NCBI GenBank assembly: GCA_015143295.1
Contig: CM026560.1
Coordinates: 4,838,501 to 4,902,500 of the forward strand
DNA length: 64,000 nt
Source: Tetracentron sinense
Lineage: Eukaryota; Streptophyta; Magnoliopsida; Trochodendrales; Trochodendraceae
Reading direction: 5' to 3'
A model generated the notes under the pieces. That model did no database searches. It saw nothing but the letters and a program-made list of their open reading frames with translations, and was not told the DNA's origin. Positions 24,021 to 32,979 of this stretch are shown here, one piece after another. Position 1 is the stretch's first letter. Each line of letters begins with the position of its first letter. The translations under genes and the position numbers were made by a program.

Positions 24021-24962
24021 CTATCTAGAGTTGTGAGCAATTTTCAACACATCTTCACACAAACTCCTAGACTTCTCCACTAGGATATCAACTCTCCTTT
24101 GAAGACTCCCATTAAAATTGTTGTGGTTCTTAAAATCATGATTGGACATTCTTCGAAGTTTAGGACATCGAGGCTTAATATGACCCTTTACTCCACATTT
24201 ATAACATTTAGGAATGAATTTCTGAGTAGAAGGGTTTTTCCCTTTAGCAGGATGACACCTTTTAGCACCAGGCTCAGTGTTCGAGGTAGATGGAGTTCCT
24301 TTCACATCTCCACACCTCTGATTTTGCTTAAGATCAGCCAATTTGATTTTAAGACTTGTCTTTTCATCAAGACAAACATGCAAATCAGATTCAAGAAGCT
24401 GAATCTTGGTAAGGAGGAAAGCCTTCTCTTCCTCAAGCTGTGACACAAGAGCTCTTAACCCTGAAGCCACTTGGTCTAAGGCATCTTTTTCCATTTCAAT
24501 AGATTTGATCTTTTTGGACATGGAAAACTGAACCTTTTTCAGCTTTAGGCATTCCTGAAATAGCTCATCATAGGCTGCCTCAAGGTCTCCCTTAGAACCT
24601 GAGCCACTTTGACTCTCCCTATCATCCTCTCTCTTGTCACTCATACTAACAATAGATGAGGACTCTTCAATCCTAATGACGGAGGCAATAGAAGCCATAA
24701 AATTTGTAGTCTCCATCTGGGAAACTTTAAGAATACCACAAGCTTCTTTAACAAAGTTACAATTATTAGAGGATTTTGGGATGGTGTGATATTCTAAAAA
24801 TTTGTTGGGGAAATTCCAACCCTTTTCTGTAGAGATCCATAAACTCTTGTCTAGAGATAGGTGAAATACTCTCATTCGAGATTTCCAATCATTAATATTA
24901 CACCCATTGAAAAATGGGGGACAAGAGATGGATCCTCTCTCTCTTTGGAGATTCATATTCAC
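24021..24962 (-). CDS. copia Gag-like protein (nucleic-acid-binding, coiled coil)
   Basis: 313 codons without interruption. Residues 1-60 have the copia Gag start (PPFFNG..NINDWKSRMRVF, then SLW and a GW..P motif). The UBN2 core that normally follows is largely missing. Residues 125-215 are Leu/Lys/Glu-rich and predicted by eye to form a coiled coil. A CCHC zinc knuckle CYKCGVKGHIKPRC lies at 253-266 in a basic tail. It would package or chaperone RNA in a virus-like particle, by family knowledge. A second short reading frame (24040-23831) overlaps its end and may be the frameshifted tail. The open frame in an otherwise pol-less element is notable. The first Met is chosen because it precedes the conserved motif by about 15 residues. 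Confidence 0.85.
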   Translation of the reverse strand: MNMNLQRERGSISCPPFFNGCNINDWKSRMRVFHLSLDKSLWISTEKGWNFPNKFLEYHTIPKSSNNCNFVKEACGILKVSQMETTNFMASIASVIRIEESSSIVSMSDKREDDRESQSGSGSKGDLEAAYDELFQECLKLKKVQFSMSKKIKSIEMEKDALDQVASGLRALVSQLEEEKAFLLTKIQLLESDLHVCLDEKTSLKIKLADLKQNQRCGDVKGTPSTSNTEPGAKRCHPAKGKNPSTQKFIPKCYKCGVKGHIKPRCPKLRRMSNHDFKNHNNFNGSLQRRVDILVEKSRSLCEDVLKIAHNSR

Positions 24963-25226
24963 CGAAAATATGAGACAAGATCACACTAACAAGTTAGTGA
25001 ACCTGCTCTGATACCAATTGAAAAAATTCGGTGAACCTCAAATCCGATGTTTGAGTTGAGAACTCATAAGATCAAGGAGATGGTTAGGTTTCCCTATAAT
25101 TCTATCTACCCTTTTTATGATTTAACAATTAAGTTATTTAATTAAAGGGATGATGAATTTAAAGTACAGAAATAGAGATAAACATGAAAACCATAACACA
25201 AGGATTTTTACGTGGAAACCCTTCCG

Positions 25227-25778
25227 AGAAACAATAAGTAGAGATGTTTTAAGGAGAGGAAGTTCAATCAATATAAATAAATTTCGTGGACAAAAGGCTT
25301 TTGGGCACACGGAAAAGGGGAAGTGGATGGAGGGTGCTTCTCAGCTAGATAACGGGTGGGGTCGTTATAGTGGCTAGGGTGAGTCTTCCTACACGGCTGG
25401 ACGCCTGGCTCTAGATGAAGCTGCGGGGGTTACCACCACATCCTCTCCCGATTCGAACGACGATCGATGGATCTGTCAAGATGAAAACAAAGCGTTTTAG
25501 GACGGCACCGAATCCTCGTCTGGATAATCGAAGTGGGTGGCTATTCTCGCAGAAGGAAAGACTCAACGACGAGTAGACTTCTTGCAACTCAGCTCCTATA
25601 CAAGTCCCAATGAGTTCCTCTTCCTCGGATTCATCTTGGTTTACTGGTCTATCCCGTACGCTCCCCCATCCCCTCTGGGACGACTGACTCAACTGCATTG
25701 ATGGGATGGGCGAGAGACCTACTATGACTTGCCTCTCTCCGGTTCGTTCAGGCCGAGGGATAAGACCCAAGGAACGGA
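25227..25778. other. GC-rich foreign block inside the 5' LTR (possible organellar DNA)
   Basis: The sister LTR reads CCTTCCGGGAAAAACC across this point; here about 552 bp of clearly GC-richer DNA lies between CCTTCCG and GGAAAAACC. The last 350 bp (25770-25411, minus) are open, giving a 119-residue Arg/Ser-rich translation of the kind often read from plant mitochondrial spacers. I could not identify it. Transfer of mitochondrial DNA during end joining is my favoured guess. No clear target duplication is seen. Confidence 0.5.
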
Positions 25779-26436
25779 GGAAAAACCACGGGACCTAGTC
25801 TAGCCAAGAGATATCACTAAGACAAAGTCAACAGGAACTTACAAGACTCGAACTTGACTCATTCGGACTCGACACTACGATCCTTCAGTTCTTAGTCTTC
25901 TACGCCTCGAAAAGTCATCATGTACTCACAAGTCCCGTGATCAACCGCAACCGCTCGTACTTCTCTTTGTGTCTCGAAAAACAGTTCACGATCTTCCGAT
26001 CAATCTCCGTTAATGACGACTTCAAATTCCACCGACCAAATCACACATCCACGATCCTTCTCGGATCGATCTCCTTCGCAAAGGCTCCGAAACACTCCAG
26101 CCAAGTTGTTCTATCCAGAATGGGTTGATGGTTTGATAAGAATCAATTCATAGATGAACTCCATCAATGGAAAAGTCCAAGCAAGCTATAATGAAGCTTT
26201 TGACTTGCAAACTCTAGGTTGAAAGAAAAAATAACAAATGGAGGAGAGAAACCAAATATGGAGTTTCTGTGAACTCTACATATACCTCAAAGTACTCTCA
26301 ACACACTCCCAAAGTCTCCCAAAAATTTGCTTTCACGGATTAGGGGAGTTCTAGTTAAATAGAGAACCCAAAACCAAGGTTAGAAGTTGCTAAAACCTAA
26401 AAAGGCAAGCAAAAACCGAATAGGAATAAATTCCCA

Positions 26437-26610
26437 TATCAGGGTCGACCTTGGGGGTTACTTAGGTTGACCCAAAGGTGAAGTTCGGTCGACCCAAGTA
26501 TCCTCCAGGGTCAACCTTGAGTTTTGCCCTTCTCTGCCAAATTTTCCCATAGTAATATTTTGATACCCAGGGTCGACCCAAAATGCCCAGGGTTGACCTT
26601 GAGGTGCAAA
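26437..26610 (-). promoter_or_regulatory. Self-complementary word cluster (GGGTCGACCC type), 5' LTR of GAG-only element
   Basis: Six words: AGGGTCGACCTTG, AGGTTGACCCA, GGTCGACCCA, AGGGTCAACCTTG, AGGGTCGACCCA and AGGGTTGACCTTG. Two more copies than in the 3' LTR, from an indel of about 62 bp. Confidence 0.55.
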
Positions 26611-27620
26611 CTCGATTTTCAAACTTCATTTTTAACATTTAAACCCTTCATGAAAGTTGTAGCTCTTTTTGACGTGGTTGATTTGATATATCATGGAGTA
26701 AAATCCGAGCTACGGTTCGGGAGATATGCCACCTACAAGCAACCTTGGTTTTTTGATAAATTTCAGACTTTTAAACTTGTTTTGCACTACATACCTCATC
26801 ACCTAAGGTCCATATGATTAGTCTAAGACCATTACCACCTAAGGTATCATATTAGGTTTATTCTAAGTCAATTCCCACCTAAGGTAACATGGTATCTAGG
26901 TCACTTACCACCCTATGAGTGAAATGAATGAAATAATCAAACGAGTCTTCAACGCTCTTCAACTTCACTTGTCGTGGATGCTTGATGGCAATGACACTAG
27001 ATACACACCTAATCACCTAGACTCACTTATTTTGACACCGGAATACGCCAACACATAAAACATGGACTTTACAATCCTGAAAAGTGATCAACATGAACCT
27101 CGAAGAGGATTTAAATACCTTTCCAAAAATTCAAGAATCACTCTACTTCGATAAGCGGTGACTAAACTAGAGCTTCATAAAGTTGAGGGTATGTTAAGAC
27201 ATACCCTTTTAACACTTAGAACATTTTGAGTGCTTTCATACTCTTTTCTCTCGGGCCCAACACCCTACTCACACCTCATGACTCGTTACCCCATAGGTTT
27301 GTAACCCACCTAGGTGATCATTGAATTCACGCCAATATGCATGAGAGGCCCCGACCTCTTTATGCCTCGTGCACTAGCACTATTCACCGTGCTATTCACT
27401 TACAACTCATTAAACACTTAGGGTATTTTATACCCTTACTTTTACCCACTTAGAGTATATTTTCTCTTTTTGAGACTCAAAATACGTACCTAAAATCCTC
27501 ACTTGACTCACCATAATACCAAGACTCAATGGAAGGCTTTAGGCCTTTACTCACACCATATAGAATACTATTCATTGACACTATTCATAGCATAGTGAAC
27601 TCAAATTCTGGGGTTCTACA

Positions 27621-29469
27621 TCCTCCCCCCCTTATAGAAATTTCATCCTCAAAATTTGGATGATACACAATCGAACGGGGATACTTTCCCACATTTCATT
27701 TAGTTCGAACGAGTCTTCGTACTTAGTAACGCTAAACACGTCCACCGGACACTTGAATCCCATGTTAGCTAATCCCTTGGCTAGGTACACGTTACTCACA
27801 ACTAAATCAACAATGCACAGCAGCACACATAGAATATTCGTAGCATCTTCGTATATGTATATAAACATATATCACATATTTTTGGCAATTTATAGATCAA
27901 TACTTTGAATTGGGCGCACTTTGCATAACTGAGCCCACGAACTTAGAAACCTAAGACATGACAAAGGATTTATCAATCCGGTGCCGACCAACACCTAACT
28001 AGACATTCGCTTATTAGCAAGGCACCCTTGACTAACCACCATCAAGCAAGTACATAAATCATATGTATTATATAGATAGTATGTTATATACAAGCAACAC
28101 ATCACACTTCATTGAAATAGGGTATAGTATACACATGAATTAGCCTTAATATACAATTGAGGTTTTTCTAGCGTGAGACCCTAAGTTTGGTTGAGATTTT
28201 AACCGGCTTTTGACTAACAATAATTTGTTAGTCTACACTTAGGAGCAATAACAATTCCTAAGTATAACTTGAATCAAGCTCCTAACTATTCAATGAGCAT
28301 ATATTGCCTATACAAGCATATCGTATCTATCCAAGTATACACACAATAGTATAACCATACAACTGGTTTTCCTAGCGAAGCTAAGTTCTCATGCTCGTTT
28401 TAAGGTATTAAATTAATGAATAGTTTATCCATTTGAGTTATTTACGCAACTTCCTTTGAATCCTTGTGATAGGTATGATGCTTCTATGATCGTCATAATG
28501 CTTGCAAGGTGTGTGAAATGAATGCTATGTATGATGACCATGCTCCTTAGGATGCTTATGAGATGCGTGATGCTCATGCTATGTATGATGCTCATGATAT
28601 GCAGGAAAGTGCATGATGCTTATGCCATGTATGAAGTGCATGCTATGTATGATGCTTATGAGACGCATGACATGCATGATTATCCTTGGAGTTATAATGT
28701 ATTTATCATTTTTGACTGAGCATTGGGTCTAGACCATGCTGCAGAATGAAAGCGCATCTGCATCTAAAAACGTGCATCAAACATCCATGAGCTTGTCCAA
28801 AATTATATATTTACTTATTTATTCTTATCATTTCTTTTCAGGGTCCCTACTAGTCATGGGTATGCACGAACTCATATTGGCTTATCACTTGTGCTTGTTT
28901 GTGATAGAAGATGCATAATTAAACCAATGAAAGGACGTAGAATACATATAATATCACATATATTTTAACCTAAGTCCGTGGTTTCGTAAGGAATCTAAGT
29001 CTACTAGACTGGTAAGACGGAATCGAACCCATAGTCTCACTCGGGAGACAAATTCCTACTGAAACCTAATAACATAAGGCATGACAAAGGAAACACCAAT
29101 CCCTTGTCAACCTTCACCTGGGATTGACTCTAGCCTGAGTATCACCCAACTCCTGGGCCTAACTGAAAAATCCCTTCATAAGGTATAGGTTTTCGCTTAG
29201 CCTATAATGTATAGTATGAACACAACACATAGCATATAATATTACATAACACCACAAAAATTAATAGTATAAATATATAAAAATTTTGGGCTTTTCTAGC
29301 GAGAATGGACACTAACCTTGGTTGAAATCAACCTATCCTAGACAAAGACTAAGTGATTAGTCTACACTCAGAACACGACTCCTAAGATGAACCTAATGCC
29401 TTGATTTACTCGTGGTGGTGAACTCTAACGACCCTATAGAACCTAATGCCTAGGCTCTGATACCACTTT
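27621..29469. other. LARD internal region, non-coding
   Basis: 1.85 kb between the polypurine tract and the PBS. No retroviral domain on either strand. At 28470-28690 there is a degenerate run of ATGCTTATGA/TGCTCATGA words that gives a spurious Met/Leu-rich reading frame. Confidence 0.75.
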
Positions 29470-30174
29470 TGTAACGCCCCAAAATATACCCCCTAGGAGT
29501 TAGGCGATATTTGGGCTCATTACCTACCATCACAATCATCTGGCAGAAGCATATAAGGCAAGCTAAATATTGAACTGAAAATTTCTTTAATTACTTGACT
29601 ATATTCCAAGTGCAATTGCTTACAATACCTGAATATAAATTAAAACATGTACAAGCAATCCTTAACTTGAGTTACCAACTCAAATGAGACAATAACCCCA
29701 GACATAAAAACCCAAAATACATGTCTCTCTCACTCAACCCAACCATAGGGCCACATGTCAAGACCCCTCATCTGGATGATGATCCCGAGCAAACTCCTGC
29801 TCTCCATGAACCGCCTCGATCTAAGGAACTGGAGTACATGTATCGTATGACATACCTATCGACATCAATAGGTACGGTTGAGTATGGAATACTCAGCGAG
29901 TACAAGCTACTAGCAAATAATAGTAATAACAATAATATGTCATGCGTGGTACAATTCATCATCACATATACATAATTAGAGTGCGAAAGTTAAGACCAGA
30001 TAACAAACATAAAATCTCGAACATCATACTTTAAATAATACCTTAAGTTCATGCTCATTCTTGAAAATATCTTTTCGTGTTTTCAAAAACTTGTTTGTCA
30101 CGTTTAAAACTTGTTCTTGTCTCGTGAGAATCATGCATGTCTTGTCGTGTTCTTGTTTGGAATCACTTGTCATA

Positions 30175-30386
30175 CTTGTTTAACTAGTACCCGAACTATG
30201 AAATGGATGGACCTACTAGCGGCTTTTCTTGTTTAACTAGTACCCGAACTATGAAATGGACGGACATACTAGCGGCTTGTCTTGTTTAACTAGTACCCGA
30301 ACTATGAAATGGACGGACATACTAGCGCCTAGTCTTGTTTAACTAGTACCCGAACTATGAAATGGACGGACATACTAGCGGCTTGT
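30175..30386. repeat. 53-bp tandem array, four units (5' LTR copy)
   Basis: Units start at 30175, 30228, 30281 and 30334. They match the five-unit array at 18831-19095, so the two LTRs of one insertion differ by one unit. Confidence 0.93.
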
Positions 30387-31477
30387 CATTCTTGCTTGTC
30401 TTGTTTTCTTGTGAGCCAGATGTGACATATCCTTGGATATGCCCCATCCTTGACTGACCCAAAGTCCGGCTTTGTCATTCGTATCATAATCACATGTCTT
30501 GTTCTTATGGTTTCTTGTATGTATACTCATATTTTGAAAAGCTCGGTGCGTGCGTGCGTGCTCATGCATAACAATTGGTGATATCATGCTGGCATGCATC
30601 AATAAAGCATAATATAGCATTTCCTACATTTTCATAGACAAGGTGAATTTAAGGAAAACATATAAAGAAATTGATCCAATTTACTAATTTATCAATGAGC
30701 ATGTGCGATTTGAAGGGATATACATTGCATTTGATTATAATTACTCAATTGGGAAAAATCCCTAAATCCCAGCATCATAATCTTGAGTTGGATATTCATA
30801 AATGCATTTCATCAAACACCTTGCATGCAACATTTCTTCAACTTTTATTCATGTTTTCTTAGTCTTAGATTCACAAACTCATTCATGCATTTTATCAAAC
30901 ATGTGGCATGCAACATTGGTATGGTCCTTATTTTACATCTTCCTTGTCATGCATTTCATCAAACATCTTGGGTGTGTGTGTTATTCATCCATTATCCTTC
31001 CACCATTTTCCATTTCGTAACATTAATTACATGCCCACTATTTCACTTATCTTGTTTATTTTGGGAAAGTAAAGCAATTTAAGAATAGGAATGTATAAAC
31101 TCAACAACATCATTTTTTTAAAGAGAGAAAAGTAGGTTATTACTAAAATTTACTTGGAGGGTGTACTAACCTTGAGTATGAACTCTAACTCTTGAAGAGT
31201 ACCTCCCTTGGATTTGGAATCCAAGTTTGAGGAAGAATGCAACCCTTGAGGAGGAATCTCCAATCTTGATGGAGGAGGTTCCTTGCTTGAAGAAGATCCA
31301 AATCTTGAGCTCCCCTTGATCTTAATCCAAAACCCTTCCTTCGATTTCCCTCAATCTCTTCCTCTCTTTTCTCCCACTTTCTTAGGTTTAGGTTCAACGC
31401 AAAACCCCCAATAGTGATCCCTATTTATAGGCAAAGGGTAAAAACCCAAGAAAATCATGCTAAAAAATTTTGATTCG

Positions 31478-31610
31478 CGCTTCGACGATCGTTCATAGAT
31501 TCCTACGATCGATCGTAGGTTGGCCAGTGGGTTTTTAGAATTTTTGGGGCTTTACGATTGATTGCAGCAACTCTAAGATCGTTCGTAGGTTGTTTACGAA
31601 CGATCGTACC
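31478..31610 (-). promoter_or_regulatory. Self-complementary word cluster, LARD 5' LTR
   Basis: Same words as the sister LTR (CCTACGATCGATCGTAGG, ACGATTGATTG) plus an extra TACGAACGATCGTA and AAGATCGTTCGTAGG. Copy number thus differs between the two LTRs. TATAAATAG follows at about 31429. Confidence 0.6.
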
Positions 31611-32434
31611 TGGGACAGAAAGTTTCTAGGTTTTTTCTCGTTTTGGTATTTCAGCCATAATTTTTGACTTGCTTATCGGATTTTGATGATTCAACTTGCG
31701 TTGGACTCTTCATTTGAAGGGAAACGATTTTTTTTATAAAGGAAAATTCCTAATTTTGAGATTTTAATTACGTAAATGGGCTCTAAAGCCGACTGATCCG
31801 AAAATGGATTTCATCAACCCATATTTGCAGCAGATCCGATTTCGGAAATAAGACGTTTGACTTAGCCACGACTTAAAATCCAGAAAAGTGATCAACATGA
31901 ACCTCGAAGTTGGCTTAAATACCTTTCCAAAAATTCAAGAATCACTCGATTCCAATAAGTGGTGACTAAACTAAAGCTTCATAAATTTGAGGGTATGTTA
32001 AGACATACCCTTTTAACGCTTAGAACATTTCGAGTGCTTTCACACTCTTTTCCCTCGGGCCCAACACCCTACTCACACCTGATGACTCGTTACCCCATAG
32101 GTTTGTAACCCACCTAGGTGATCATTGAATTCACGCCAATATGCATGAGAGGCCCCGGCCTCTTTATGCCTCGCACACTAGCACTATTCACCGCGTTATT
32201 CACTTACAACCCAATAAATACTTAGGGTATTTTATACCCTTGCTTTTACCCACTTGGAGTATATTTTTACTCTCTTTTTGAGACTCAAAATACGTACCTA
32301 AAATCCTCACTTGACTCACCATAATACCAAGACTCAATGGAAGGCTTTAGGCCTTTACTCATACCATATACGAATACTATTCACTGACACTATTCATAGC
32401 ACAGTGAACTCGAATTCCGGGGTTCTACACTTTG

Positions 32435-32530
32435 AGAATTCGTCGACGAGATGGAGACAAAATTAAAAAGTGTAGCTCTGTGAATGATTTTGTCGACGAG
32501 ATCTGTGGACCTCAATTTCGTCGACGAGAT
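32435..32530 (-). promoter_or_regulatory. Self-complementary word cluster (TCGTCGACGAGAT type), split copia-like LTR
   Basis: ATTCGTCGACGAGAT, TTTGTCGACGAGAT and TTTCGTCGACGAGAT follow one another; a fourth, TTTCGTCGATGAGAT, is on the other side of the LARD insertion at about 18107-18121. The LARD therefore landed inside this cluster. Confidence 0.6.
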
Positions 32531-32979
32531 TTCTGTTTTCTTCTAGAAATCTCATCTTAATTAAACCTAAACGATGTGAATGAATTCATTGGTCTTTTGA
32601 CTCATATTTATCATGATTTTGATCATTCTTTATGATGTACTAGAGCCTATAAAATTATTCAAATTTGGTCTAAGACTCCTATGATCATTCTAGGCTTTGA
32701 GTTTTTCAATCAACCCAAATTTTGAGGACTTTTTACAACAGTCCTCAAACATTCACTAAAATATAAAACTATTAAACCTTTCTTGAGAGTCTTCATTCTT
32801 CATGACTTGATCTTGAATCATCTTCTTGGATTTCATCTTTAAGCTTCATTTTCATGACTTGGACTTAATATGATCTTTGATATCTTCATCTTGATCCATC
32901 TTGATCCAATAGCTTGATTTTGACTATATGTAGATTCCTCTTTATAGATGGTGTCATTTTCATGCTTCTTCATTGAATG

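Larger units (their letters stand above)
20570..27073 (-). mobile_element. GAG-only copia element (TR-GAG-like) nested in LARD 3' LTR
   Basis: 3' LTR 20570-22009 (1,440 bp), internal 22010-25018, 5' LTR 25019-27073 (2,055 bp, lengthened by a foreign block). PBS TGGTATCAGAGCAGG (25016-25002); polypurine AAATGGGGAGAT next to 22009. Target duplication ATCCA (20565-20569) and ATCCT (27074-27078); the sister LARD LTR at about 31875-31885 shows the empty site AATCCAGAAAAG. The internal region codes only for Gag: no protease, integrase or RT. This matches the described TR-GAG class of non-autonomous copia elements. Confidence 0.9.
25019..27073 (-). repeat. 5' LTR of the GAG-only copia element
   Basis: Minus strand runs from TGTAAAGTCCATG (27073) to CCGAATTTTTTCA (25019), followed by the PBS. 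It equals the 3' LTR except for a 552-bp insertion (25227-25778) and an extra palindrome block near 26437-26480. Confidence 0.9.
18134..32429 (-). mobile_element. gypsy-type non-autonomous element with long LTRs (LARD-like)
   Basis: 5' LTR 29470-32429 (2,960 bp). 3' LTR 18134-20569 plus 27079-27620 (2,978 bp when joined), interrupted by a copia element. Internal region 27621-29469 is only 1.85 kb and has no gag or pol. Perfect target duplication CTTTG at 18129-18133 and 32430-32434. PBS TGGTATCAGAGCC (29465-29453) and a G-rich polypurine tract (27634-27621) are canonical. The LTRs are distant relatives of the CTTATGAG-array LTRs. The two LTRs are highly alike by eye, so the insertion is fairly young. 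Confidence 0.92.
29470..32429 (-). repeat. LARD 5' LTR
   Basis: Minus strand runs from TGTAGAACCCCGGAATTCG (32429) to GGGGCGTTACA (29470). It contains a palindromic word cluster (31478-31610), TATA TATAAATAG (about 31429-31420), a four-unit 53-bp array (30175-30386) and the stem-loop at 29877-29897. Confidence 0.92.

Noticed and set aside
25411-25770. 119-codon minus-strand frame as a real protein gene
   Set aside because: It lies wholly within the foreign block in an LTR; no promoter, domain or homology that I can name.
28522-28719. Met/Leu/Cys-rich 65-codon frame
   Set aside because: It is a product of degenerate ATGCTTATGA repeats in the LARD interior.
27621-29469. Search for gag-pol remains in the LARD interior
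   Set aside because: No motif of capsid, protease, RT, RNase H or integrase could be read in any frame.
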